NCBI RefSeq assembly: GCF_018687895.1
Contig: NZ_CP061307.1
Span: 1,509,948-1,573,947, forward strand
DNA from: Polynucleobacter sp. JS-JIR-II-50
Lineage (GTDB): Bacteria; Pseudomonadota; Gammaproteobacteria; Burkholderiales; Burkholderiaceae
DNA length: 64,000 bases
Direction: 5' to 3'
Part shown: positions 1 through 8,826 of the stretch, piece by piece
Layout: each line of letters starts with the position of its first letter
Position numbering within the stretch: the first letter of the stretch is position 1
Notes under the pieces: model-generated
The model's database searches: none
What the model was told of the DNA's origin: nothing
The model's input: the letters and a program-made list of their open reading frames with translations, nothing else
Position numbers and translations under genes: made by a program

Positions 1-1508
1 GCATTCTTATAAATTGCGCGGGCAATAGCCATACGCTGGCGCTGCCCACCAGACAAGCGATTACCGTTATCTCCCACCATCGAATCAATGCCTTCAGGCA
101 ACTCTTTAATCAGCGCGCTCAGATTGGCAGCCTCCAAAGCCTCCATGACACGTCCGCGATCAATGCCATCATGATCGCTAGCGCCATAGGCGACGTTAGC
201 AGCAATCGTATCGTTAAAGAGAATGACATCCTGACTTACAAAGGCAATCTGGCGTCGGACATCAGCCAACACAATATCTTCAATAGGAATGTCATCCAAG
301 AAAATGTGGCCGCTGGTCGGCTTATAGAAGCGTGGCAATAAATTAACGAGCGTAGATTTACCGCCACCTGAAGGGCCAACAAAAGCTACAACTTCACCCG
401 GTTTAATATTGAGACTGATATTGCGCAAAGCATCTTTTCGCCCGACCTCTTGTTGATATGAAAAGCCAACGTCATCAAAACGAATAGCGCCTTTTGTCTT
501 ATTGAGCGACTTCATATTTTGCTTACGCTCTTCATCCTCTTCGAAAGGTTGATCCATCAATCCAAAAATCATTTCTGCAGCAGTAAGGCCGCGCTGCAAA
601 GGTTGGTTGATATCCGCCAAATGCTTTAAGGGAGAAATCACCAACATCATTGCAGTAATGAAGGCAGCAAATCCACCTACCGTGGTGCCTTCAGTGGCCG
701 ACTGCATCAAGGCAATTACCAACACCACCGACAAGGCCATAGAGGCAATCAACTGAGTAATTGGCTGATTTAGACCGCCAGCCACAGCAGACTTCAAAGC
801 AAACTGACGTGCACGTTCAGCTTTTTGCTTAAAACGATTCATTTCGTACTCTTCGGCACCATGAACTTTAACTATCTTATATCCCGCAGCCGCCTCTTCC
901 ACAATATAAGCAAGTTCACTAGTGAGTGTTTGCTGTTCTCTATTCAGCGATCTTAGGCGACGATTAATTTTGCTCATGATGAATGCAATCACGGGGAAAA
1001 TAAATAGAACGACCAATGTCAATTGCCAGTTTAGGTAGATGAGATAGCCCATCAAACCAATGACAGTGAGTGAGTCACGCACCAAACTGATCAGCATTCC
1101 ACCCATAATAGAGAGAACGTTATTGACTTCAAAGACAACGGCATTAATCAGATTTGATGCGGAGTTCTGTTGAAAAAAAGTGGTCTTTGCATGCAACAGT
1201 GTTTGAAACATTTGCTCGCGCAATTTCAATAACACCGCATTAATTACGCGAGTTAATAGGTAGTTGGATAGAAATTGAGCCAAACTGCGAACCAAAGCCA
1301 AGCCAACCAGAAAAACGGGGACTTGCCAGAGCTTGCTATTGAGCTGACCAGTAAAGCCGCGGTCCAGCAAAGGCTTCATCAGAGCCGGAATGGAGGTTTC
1401 GGCGCCAGCCACCAAAGCCATGGCCAAAAGCGACCCAATAATCAAGCCGTAATGGGGCTTGAGGTAGGTAATTAAGCGATTTAGGGCGGTGCGGTCTTGA
1501 GCATTCAT
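1..1508 (-). CDS. msbA: Lipid A export ABC transporter MsbA (3' end beyond window)
   Basis: Flips lipid A-core from the inner to the outer leaflet of the inner membrane. Reading the minus strand from the ATG at 1508 gives an open frame of 502 codons to the window edge, starting MNAQDRTALNRLITYLKPHY. The N-terminal half is a six-helix exporter domain. The ATPase half shows a Walker A motif GPSGGGKS near residue 380 and the signature LSGGQ at about 485-489. Walker B and the end of the ATPase domain lie outside the window, so the family's usual ~580-600 residues are truncated only by the edge. It is divergent from the LPS glycosyltransferases, with 10 bases between starts, which fits a shared LPS role. 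Other type-I lipid exporters are possible but the LPS context favours MsbA. Confidence 0.88.
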   Translation of the reverse strand, partial: MNAQDRTALNRLITYLKPHYGLIIGSLLAMALVAGAETSIPALMKPLLDRGFTGQLNSKLWQVPVFLVGLALVRSLAQFLSNYLLTRVINAVLLKLREQMFQTLLHAKTTFFQQNSASNLINAVVFEVNNVLSIMGGMLISLVRDSLTVIGLMGYLIYLNWQLTLVVLFIFPVIAFIMSKINRRLRSLNREQQTLTSELAYIVEEAAAGYKIVKVHGAEEYEMNRFKQKAERARQFALKSAVAGGLNQPITQLIASMALSVVLVIALMQSATEGTTVGGFAAFITAMMLVISPLKHLADINQPLQRGLTAAEMIFGLMDQPFEEDEERKQNMKSLNKTKGAIRFDDVGFSYQQEVGRKDALRNISLNIKPGEVVAFVGPSGGGKSTLVNLLPRFYKPTSGHIFLDDIPIEDIVLADVRRQIAFVSQDVILFNDTIAANVAYGASDHDGIDRGRVMEALEAANLSALIKELPEGIDSMVGDNGNRLSGGQRQRMAIARAIYKN

Positions 1509-1518
1509 ATAATGAATT

Positions 1519-2280
1519 ATGCCCACCTTATCAGTCATACTCATCACCCGCAATGAAGAGGCCAATTTGGACGATTGCCTGGCCTCTCTGGAAGGGATCG
1601 CCCAGCAGATCGTAGTGGTTGATACCAATAGCTCTGACCGCACCCTAGAAATAGCCCAAAAGCATGGGGCAAGCATTTCTCAGCCTGCGGATTGGCCCGG
1701 TTTTGGACCCCAGAAGAACCGCGCCCTGGATTTAGCTACCAGCGAATGGGTTCTATCTCTGGATGCTGATGAAAGACTGACTCCAGCCCTAAAGTCAGAA
1801 ATTCTGACGGCGATTCACCATAGCGCCCACGTAGATTGCTTTGCCATCCCCAGACTTTCTTGGTATTGCGGACGATTTATCCGCCACTCTGGCTGGAGCC
1901 CGGATTATGTCGATCGTTTATTTAAACGCGGTACCGCCCGCTTCTCAGATGATTTGGTTCATGAGCGCCTGATACCGAATAGCCAAGTCGCCAAGCTAGA
2001 GAATCCCATGTTGCATTACAGCTTCATGAATTACTCTCAAGTCCTCCAAAAGCTAGATCGCTACTCCACCGCTTCCGCAGAGCAGGCATTTGCCAGAGGT
2101 AAAACTAGTGGCCCCCTCAAGGCAGTCCTGCATGGCGCCTGGGCATTTTTCCGTACCTATGTTTTGCGTGCGGGATTCCTAGACGGCCCCCAAGGATTTG
2201 CATTGGCGGTATCCAATGGCCAGGGAACCTATTACCGCTATATTAAGTTGTGGCACCTGAATCAGGAAGCCAGTAAATGA
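1519..2280 (+). CDS. GT2 glycosyltransferase, WaaE/KdtX-like (LPS core)
   Basis: Family 2 glycosyltransferase of 253 residues, likely adding a sugar to the LPS inner core at the cytoplasmic face. The N-terminus LSVILITRNEEANL is the nucleotide-sugar-binding beta-strand typical of the family. The DxD-type metal site is DAD at residues 82-84, and the GFGPQKNRAL stretch (61-70) matches the pattern of WaaE/KdtX enzymes. The length fits that family (~250). The start ATG sits 10 bases from the msbA start, so its promoter must overlap msbA coding sequence. Its stop overlaps the next gene's start (ATGA), so the two are probably translationally coupled. The exact sugar cannot be told from sequence. 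Confidence 0.82.
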   Translation: MPTLSVILITRNEEANLDDCLASLEGIAQQIVVVDTNSSDRTLEIAQKHGASISQPADWPGFGPQKNRALDLATSEWVLSLDADERLTPALKSEILTAIHHSAHVDCFAIPRLSWYCGRFIRHSGWSPDYVDRLFKRGTARFSDDLVHERLIPNSQVAKLENPMLHYSFMNYSQVLQKLDRYSTASAEQAFARGKTSGPLKAVLHGAWAFFRTYVLRAGFLDGPQGFALAVSNGQGTYYRYIKLWHLNQEASK

Positions 2281-3056
2281 TTTCGATTTTGCTGGCTACC
2301 TATAACTGGCCACAAGCACTCAAGCTTTGCCTAGAATCTCTAGCCACTCAAACCGATCAGAACTTTGAAATCATCATTGCTGATGATGGCTCTACTGAGA
2401 GCACAAAACACCTCATTGAATCCATTAAAGCCTTGCACCCGGCCTCTATTACTCATCTTTGGCAAGAAGACCAAGGCTTTCAGAAAACCAAGATTCTCAA
2501 TAAAGCAATCGCTGCAGCCCATGGCGACTACCTTGTTTTTCTGGATGGCGATTGCGTTGTCCAGCCAGACTTTGTGGCACGACATCGTGCGTTAGCGCAA
2601 AAGGGTTATTTAGTTACTGGCAGCAGAATCTTGCTTGATGAAGGCCTTACTACAGAATTACTCACTTGGCCCCAGTGGAGTTTTGAGCGCTTTTGTTCAA
2701 ATCTCATTAGCAAGCGCTTGACTGGCGGCATCAATAAATACTGGCCCCTTAAAGTAAAGCTAGGTAATGGCTCTTGGCGCGACTACAAAAAATTTGTTTG
2801 GCGTCGCATTAAGGGTTGCAATATGGCCTGCTGGAAGGCCGATGCTGAAGCCATCAATGGCTTTGATGAAACTATGACCGGCTGGGGCCATGAGGATGCG
2901 GATTTTATCTTCCGCCTGCAACACCATCGCATTCATCGCAAGTCAGGCTCATGGTCTACTGAAGTGCTCCATCTATTTCATAAACTTCATGATCAAAGCA
3001 ATGCTGCCGAGAACGCTCGACGGGTTCGTGAGAAGATCTTGGCTAAGGCCCTTTGA
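2277..3056 (+). CDS. GT2 glycosyltransferase with galactosyltransferase-like C-terminal motif
   Basis: A 259-residue family 2 glycosyltransferase. The nucleotide-sugar site is visible as ISILLATYNWPQAL at the N-terminus and ADDGST at 35-40; the metal-binding DGD is at 90-92. The segment GWGHEDADF at 202-210 is the catalytic motif of the Glyco_transf_7C (galactosyltransferase C-terminal) domain, so this is a processive-chain or core glycosyltransferase using a UDP-sugar. It starts four bases inside the preceding glycosyltransferase, overlaps the next gene, and lies beside msbA. A role in LPS or surface polysaccharide assembly is inferred; donor and acceptor are unknown. Confidence 0.82.
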   Translation: MISILLATYNWPQALKLCLESLATQTDQNFEIIIADDGSTESTKHLIESIKALHPASITHLWQEDQGFQKTKILNKAIAAAHGDYLVFLDGDCVVQPDFVARHRALAQKGYLVTGSRILLDEGLTTELLTWPQWSFERFCSNLISKRLTGGINKYWPLKVKLGNGSWRDYKKFVWRRIKGCNMACWKADAEAINGFDETMTGWGHEDADFIFRLQHHRIHRKSGSWSTEVLHLFHKLHDQSNAAENARRVREKILAKAL

Positions 3057-4228
3057 ATATTCTCACCGCCATGACTACGTACTCCTCACTTAAACCTAAA
3101 AAGGTTTTATTTATTGCCACGAGGCAAATTGGAGACGTATTAGCAACAACACCCCTGATTAGTAAAGCCAGAGAGCTTTGGCCTGATGCGGAGTTTCATT
3201 TTTTAGGTTATCGCGGCAAGCTAGAGATGCTTCATGGCAATCCTGATATTGCTGAGGTGATTGAAACTTCGGATAGACCGGGTTTTGTGGAATATCTCTC
3301 CCTCTTTAATCGACTGTTTCAACGCTATGACTTGGCTTTTGTTACGCAACCCAGTGATCGCGCTTACTTTTATGGCTTGGTTGCTGCCTTGAGAAGGATT
3401 GGCGTCCTTGGCGGACATCCTCAAGGCAAAGATGCACAAGATCAACAGAAACGAAGCAAGAGCGAGAAGCAAAATGCTTGGAAAAAATTTATTTGCATGC
3501 ATACAGTTGATGTTGACTACTTTCATCAGCATGTCATTACTGAAAAACTGCGCCTACTAGAGCCCTTCTTTCAAAATCAAACGGAAATTTTTGCCAAGCC
3601 GATTTCGGTTACTCCGCCTGCTGGAGAGCCCTTAACACCCGGTATTGTTAAAGAACTCAAGCAACCTTATGTCGTTGTGCACCCAGGACCACTTACTGCC
3701 TATAAGCGTTGGCCACTAGCGTATTGGCAAGCACTCATTACTTGGCTAGTAAAGCAAGGGTTTCAGGTAGTGTTAAGCGCCTCCCCTGCAAAGCAAGATG
3801 TACAACTCAATCACGACATCATTTCTCTGCTAGATGATGAAAGCAAAAAGCAAGTGATCAATGCTGCGGGCAAATTATCGATTCCGCAAGCAGGCACACT
3901 GATTCGTGGTGCTACTTTGTATATTGGGGTTGATACCTCAATCACCCATTTAGCAGCAGCATGCAATACCCCAACCATCACTCTCTTTGGCGCCACCCCG
4001 CCAACGAACTTTGGCCCATGGCCCAATGGTTTTATTGGTGAACAGCCATATCAATTACGTGATCGTACCCAAACCGTTGGTAATGTCACCATCTTGCAGG
4101 GTCCCGGTGAATGCGTACCTTGCCGTAAAGCCGGATGCCTAGATAAGGCCGATAGCTATAGCGAGTGCTTGGACTTACTAGAGCCCCAACAAGTCATCGA
4201 GGCGGTTCGGAAAGCATTACCGAACTAG
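3053..4228 (+). CDS. Heptosyltransferase family protein (GT9, WaaF/WaaQ-like)
   Basis: Family 9 glycosyltransferase of 391 residues, expected to transfer heptose from ADP-heptose to LPS core. Motifs: KVLFIATRQIGDVLATTPLI near the N-terminus (the GDxLLxTP-type loop), VVHPGPLTAYKRWP in mid-protein, and IGVDTSITHLAAACNTPTI in the C-terminal domain (D/S-T-x-x-x-H-x-A-A motif). The TTG at 3053 was chosen because a TAAGG sits just upstream and it overlaps the previous stop; an ATG at 3071 would remove six residues and has no clear ribosome site. Last gene of a three-gene LPS operon, ending 15 bases from the convergent dnaE. Confidence 0.85.
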   Translation: MNILTAMTTYSSLKPKKVLFIATRQIGDVLATTPLISKARELWPDAEFHFLGYRGKLEMLHGNPDIAEVIETSDRPGFVEYLSLFNRLFQRYDLAFVTQPSDRAYFYGLVAALRRIGVLGGHPQGKDAQDQQKRSKSEKQNAWKKFICMHTVDVDYFHQHVITEKLRLLEPFFQNQTEIFAKPISVTPPAGEPLTPGIVKELKQPYVVVHPGPLTAYKRWPLAYWQALITWLVKQGFQVVLSASPAKQDVQLNHDIISLLDDESKKQVINAAGKLSIPQAGTLIRGATLYIGVDTSITHLAAACNTPTITLFGATPPTNFGPWPNGFIGEQPYQLRDRTQTVGNVTILQGPGECVPCRKAGCLDKADSYSECLDLLEPQQVIEAVRKALPN

Positions 4229-4242
4229 ATCAACCAATACGA

Positions 4243-7200
4243 TCAGTGATACTGAATCTGTACAGGATCTTTTTGCTTAGAAGCCAAGATTTGATTTAGC
4301 CCGTGCAAGCAGGCATCGTCAGGATAGATGCGCAACTCTTCTGGGAACTGCATCAAGCAAGCGCCGCCACTGGTAGTGACAGCAGCCGTCAGCATTAAAC
4401 CCTTCATGCCATCGTTCGATCCCGGCGCAGCAGGGGCAGATGCACCAAGCTTAGGATCACGCACACGATTAGCCATAAGGTAGGGATTAATTTGGTTACG
4501 GAGCATCTTGATATCAATTGCGTTATCAATGCAAACATGAACATTACGAGCAAAACGCATACGCGCACCTGTGATATCCATTACCGCCTCAGACACAATG
4601 CGCATGCCGCCCGAGAACTTATCAGGCGTCACATTGACCTTGGCAACCAAGAGCTCATCTTCTTTTAGCCAAGAACGATTGGGCTCGTAGACTTCGCTAT
4701 ACAAGGTGACTTCGAGGGCAGCGGAGCCATCATCGATAGTTGCAATCATCATGCGACCGCGTTGACCAGTTAGCATTCGTGCTGAAGTGATAATGCCGGC
4801 AATGAGTTGATCTTTACCTTCTGTTACCTTAGCCAAAGGCTGCCGGATAAAGTGAGAAGTCTCATCGCGATAGGCGTCAAACATGTGCCCTGTTAGGCAA
4901 AGACCTAAGGCATTTTTCTCTTCTTGCAAGCGTTTTTTCTCAGACCAGATAGGCTCACGCACTAGTTCTGGGAGATGGCGATCCTCTTCACCAGCTGCCT
5001 CAAACAAGCTCACCTGATGAATCGATGCTTCCGCTTGCTCAGCAGCCTCAATCGCTCTAGCTAGGGATGCTAGTAAGGTAGATCGAATGTCGTACAAATT
5101 CCCGCCCGCAGGAACGGAGTCACGATACAAGCTATCAAATGCGCCAGCACGCATCAGCGCTTCAATGGCGCGGCGATTGACTTGCCTACGATCTACTCGT
5201 GCGCAGAAATCAAATAAATCTTTAAATGGACCGCCTGTTTCACGCGCCTTGACGATGGATTCAATCGCCGCTTCACCGGTGCCGCGCACCGCACCTAAAC
5301 CATAACGAATATGACTGATGGAGGAATCTGGAGCTGCATCGGGTGCGCGCAATGGCGTGAACTCATACACGCCAGTATTGATATCAGGCGAGAAAACGCG
5401 AATATTGTTTACCAAACAATCGTCATGCAGAATCTTCACCTTATCGGTGTCATCCATCGCGAGTGATAAGTTGGCTGCCATAAATTCGGCTGGGTAATAC
5501 GCTTTTAGCCAAGCAGTTTGATATGCCAAGAGTGCGTATGCAGCAGCATGGGACTTATTAAATCCGTACCCAGCAAAACGCTCCATCAAGTCATAGATCT
5601 CATTTGCCTTTGACTCGGTAATGCCACCCGCTTTTGCACCATCACTAAAGATCTTGCGATGCTGAGCCATTTCTTCAGGCTTTTTCTTACCCATCGCACG
5701 ACGTAACATATCGGCACCACCCAATGAGTAGCCGCCAATCATCTGCGCCATTTGCATCACCTGCTCTTGATAGACCATGATGCCGTAGGTCTCGCGCAGA
5801 ACAGGCTCAATACGAGGATCGGGATACTCTACTTTTTGACGCCCATGCTTACGCTCAATAAAGTCTGGAATCAAATCCATTGGGCCCGGACGATACAAAG
5901 CCACTAGGGCAATAATGTCCTCAAAGCGGTCAGGCTTAGCTTCACGAAGCATGCCTTGCATGCCGCGACTTTCTAGCTGGAATACTGCGACAGTATTGGC
6001 GCGCTTCAAAACATCAAATGCTTTTTCATCATCGAGCGCAATCTCACCGATATTCCAGTCTCTGCGATCAGCGTGTAGTGATTTAATCCAACGCTCTGCT
6101 GCTGCCAAAATAGTAAGCGTAGTCAGACCCAGGAAGTCGAACTTCACCAGACCAATCGCTTCTACGTCATCCTTATCAAACTGACTGATCACAGAGCTAC
6201 TGTCTTGATCTTTACTTTCTTGCGTGTAGAGCGGACAAAAATCAGTGAGGCGCCCTGGAGCAATTAGCACGCCGCCCGCATGCATACCAACGTTGCGAGT
6301 CATACCCTCTAACTGCTGCGCCAAGGAAAGCAATTGACGAACTTCATCTTCATTCTTTTCGCGCTCGGCTAATTGCTTCTCTTCCTTCTTTGCCATCTCA
6401 ATGGTCATGTACTGACCTGGCTTATTCGGAATGAGTTTAGCGATACCGTCTACGAAGTTATAGCCCTGCTCTAACACGCGCCCTACGTCACGAATCGCCG
6501 CTCTAGCTGCCATGGTTCCGAAGGTGGCGATCTGACTCACCGCATCCTTACCGTACTTATCCTTTACATACTGAATCACACGGTCACGACCATGCTGACA
6601 GAAATCGATATCGAAGTCGGGCATCGATACCCGCTCTGGGTTTAGGAAGCGTTCAAAGAGTAAGTTGTAACGAAGTGGATCCAAATCGGTAATACCGAGT
6701 GAGTACGCCACTAAAGAGCCTGCGCCAGATCCACGACCAGGGCCTACAGGCACACCATTATTTTTAGCCCAGTTAATGAAGTCCGCCACAATCAAGAAGT
6801 AGCCTGGGAAACCCATTTGAGAAATCGTCTTAACCTCAAACACGAGACGCTCGTGATAGCGCTTCATTTCTGTTTCGCGCTCCTCTGCATCCGGGAAATT
6901 GCGCTCCATGTGGCGCTTCAAACCAATCTCCGATTGCTGCAAGAGATAGTCATCGAGCGTAATACCGGGGGGCGTAGGGAAATCCGGTAAACGTGGTTGA
7001 CCTAATACCAATGAGAGATTGCAACGCTTGGCAATCTCAACCGAGTTCGCTAATGCGGCTGGCAAATCAGCAAAACGTTTTTCCATTTCCGCTTGCGTCA
7101 AGAAGTACTGCTCATCGTTGAATTTCTTGGTGCGACGAGGATTACCTAGCAACTCCCCTTCAGCAATACAGACACGGGCCTCATGCGCCGTAAAGTCACT

Positions 7201-7860
7201 CTTCTGCATAAACTGCACTGGGTGCGTTGCGACTACGGGTAGATCGAGCTCACTGGCCAGATGACAGGCAAGCTGGAGTTGTTTTTCGTCTTGAGGATTG
7301 CCGCCGCGCTGGACCTCAATATAGAAAGACTTCGGAAAGAGTTTTTCGTAGCGTCTGGCAACAATCTTGGCATGATCTACTTGCCCACCCAATAGCGCGA
7401 TGCCGACTTCACCCATGCGTGCGCCAGAAAGTGCAATCAATCCATAAGAGAGTGTGCGCTTGGCAGCCTTGTCTTCCGCTTTGGCAGCGGGCTCAGTAAA
7501 CCAAGCAGAATCAACTTCAGCACGACCACGGGATTGATTATCCAGAGACGCTCTACTGAGCAACTCACATAAATTGAGGTAACCAGAATGGTTTTGCACC
7601 AAGAGCAATAAGCGATGAGGCTGATCTGGATCCTGGGGATTGCTAACCCAAACATCTGCTCCGGCAATCGGCTTGACCCCGCCAGAACGAGCGGCGGTAT
7701 AGAACCGCACTAAACCAAATAAATTACTTAAATCCGTAATCGCTAGCGCGCCCATCTCATCTTTGACGGCGGCAGCTACCGCATCATCAATGCGCACGAC
7801 TCCATCCGTAATCGAAAACTCGGAATGGACGCGGAGATGTACAAAACGGGGTGAAGCCAT
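4243..7860 (-). CDS. dnaE: DNA polymerase III alpha subunit
   Basis: Replicative DNA polymerase catalytic subunit, 1205 residues, close to the usual ~1160-1200. It opens with the PHP domain (FVHLRVHSEFSITDGVVRID). The polymerase palm carries the GPGRGSGAGSLVAY motif and the catalytic aspartates in PDFDIDFCQHGRDRV. A helix-hairpin-helix/tandem region follows (YGFNKSHAAAYALLAYQTAW) and then an OB-fold around residues 1010-1090. Its start is only three bases from the divergent gluQRS start, so each promoter overlaps the other gene's 5' end. Housekeeping gene; the family call is essentially certain. Confidence 0.98.
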   Translation of the reverse strand: MASPRFVHLRVHSEFSITDGVVRIDDAVAAAVKDEMGALAITDLSNLFGLVRFYTAARSGGVKPIAGADVWVSNPQDPDQPHRLLLLVQNHSGYLNLCELLSRASLDNQSRGRAEVDSAWFTEPAAKAEDKAAKRTLSYGLIALSGARMGEVGIALLGGQVDHAKIVARRYEKLFPKSFYIEVQRGGNPQDEKQLQLACHLASELDLPVVATHPVQFMQKSDFTAHEARVCIAEGELLGNPRRTKKFNDEQYFLTQAEMEKRFADLPAALANSVEIAKRCNLSLVLGQPRLPDFPTPPGITLDDYLLQQSEIGLKRHMERNFPDAEERETEMKRYHERLVFEVKTISQMGFPGYFLIVADFINWAKNNGVPVGPGRGSGAGSLVAYSLGITDLDPLRYNLLFERFLNPERVSMPDFDIDFCQHGRDRVIQYVKDKYGKDAVSQIATFGTMAARAAIRDVGRVLEQGYNFVDGIAKLIPNKPGQYMTIEMAKKEEKQLAEREKNEDEVRQLLSLAQQLEGMTRNVGMHAGGVLIAPGRLTDFCPLYTQESKDQDSSSVISQFDKDDVEAIGLVKFDFLGLTTLTILAAAERWIKSLHADRRDWNIGEIALDDEKAFDVLKRANTVAVFQLESRGMQGMLREAKPDRFEDIIALVALYRPGPMDLIPDFIERKHGRQKVEYPDPRIEPVLRETYGIMVYQEQVMQMAQMIGGYSLGGADMLRRAMGKKKPEEMAQHRKIFSDGAKAGGITESKANEIYDLMERFAGYGFNKSHAAAYALLAYQTAWLKAYYPAEFMAANLSLAMDDTDKVKILHDDCLVNNIRVFSPDINTGVYEFTPLRAPDAAPDSSISHIRYGLGAVRGTGEAAIESIVKARETGGPFKDLFDFCARVDRRQVNRRAIEALMRAGAFDSLYRDSVPAGGNLYDIRSTLLASLARAIEAAEQAEASIHQVSLFEAAGEEDRHLPELVREPIWSEKKRLQEEKNALGLCLTGHMFDAYRDETSHFIRQPLAKVTEGKDQLIAGIITSARMLTGQRGRMMIATIDDGSAALEVTLYSEVYEPNRSWLKEDELLVAKVNVTPDKFSGGMRIVSEAVMDITGARMRFARNVHVCIDNAIDIKMLRNQINPYLMANRVRDPKLGASAPAAPGSNDGMKGLMLTAAVTTSGGACLMQFPEELRIYPDDACLHGLNQILASKQKDPVQIQYH

Positions 7861-7863
7861 GAG

Positions 7864-8814
7864 ATGATTTTAGCTGTGTCCACACTCAAAAACCTTCCAT
7901 CCCCAACCGGCGGCTATCGCGGGCGATTCGCCCCCTCGCCCACCGGTCCGCTGCACGCCGGATCCTTGGTTGCCGCCCTAGGAAGCTGGCTAGATGCCCG
8001 TAAAAATCGGGGGGAATGGCTGCTCAGAATCGAAGATTTGGATACCCCAAGGTGCATACCTGGGGCAACCCGGCAAATTCAGGCTCAATTGCTCGCCTGC
8101 GGCCTTTCCTGGGATGGGGAAGTCATTTATCAATCTCAGCGCCATGACGTCTATCAGAGGGCTTTAGAGCGCTTAAATGGGCTTCAGTGCCTGTATTCCT
8201 GCACTTGCTCAAGACAAACTATTGCCAATGCCCTGGCCAAGCTAGGAATCGAGACCCCTCGCAATCAAGAGATGGTCTATCCCAGCACTTGCCGCCCTGC
8301 CCACTTAATCAGCAATCCCACAGACTCTTTGGGGCAATTGCAGCAAGCTTGGCGAATTGCCCTTACCCAAAATTGCCATATTGAATTTAAGGATTTAGCT
8401 TTGGGCTCTCAAAGCCAAAACCTCAATACAGAAGTGGGCGATTTTGTACTACGCAGGAGTGATGGCTTATTTACTTATCAGCTCGCTGTAGTCGTTGATG
8501 ATGCCGAGCAGAACATTACACATATCGTTCGTGGCAAAGATTTATTGAGCAACACCGCAAGGCAAATTTACCTGCAAGAGATATTGGGATACAAGCGACC
8601 AGAATATCTTCATCTACCACTGGTGCTCGATGAGCATGGTGAAAAACTCAGTAAGCAAACTTTAGCAACGAAAATCAATACGCAAGATAAGAAACACTCA
8701 CTAATGGAGCTGCGCAAAGCGGCAACACATTTGGGACTACAGGATTTGCCGGATGGCGAGAATGTCACTATTGCAGAGTGGCTGCTTGCAGCCACTCATG
8801 CATGGCGAAGTTAA
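7864..8814 (+). CDS. gluQ: Glutamyl-Q tRNA(Asp) synthetase
   Basis: GluQRS attaches glutamate to queuosine at position 34 of tRNA(Asp). The protein (316 residues) is a truncated GluRS with a Rossmann catalytic domain and no anticodon-binding domain. Visible are RFAPSPTGPLHAGSLVAAL (HIGH-like site, HAGS at 31-34), the zinc-ligand cysteines in YSCTCSRQ and STCRPAH, and the KMSKS-like KLSKQ near residue 260. The first ~18 residues precede the family's conserved start, so a later start is possible, but no better start codon is obvious. It ends 12 bases from the convergent rhlE. A queuosine-pathway partner, queG, lies 9 kb away. Confidence 0.93.
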   Translation: MILAVSTLKNLPSPTGGYRGRFAPSPTGPLHAGSLVAALGSWLDARKNRGEWLLRIEDLDTPRCIPGATRQIQAQLLACGLSWDGEVIYQSQRHDVYQRALERLNGLQCLYSCTCSRQTIANALAKLGIETPRNQEMVYPSTCRPAHLISNPTDSLGQLQQAWRIALTQNCHIEFKDLALGSQSQNLNTEVGDFVLRRSDGLFTYQLAVVVDDAEQNITHIVRGKDLLSNTARQIYLQEILGYKRPEYLHLPLVLDEHGEKLSKQTLATKINTQDKKHSLMELRKAATHLGLQDLPDGENVTIAEWLLAATHAWRS

Positions 8815-8826
8815 TTACTCAGTTGA

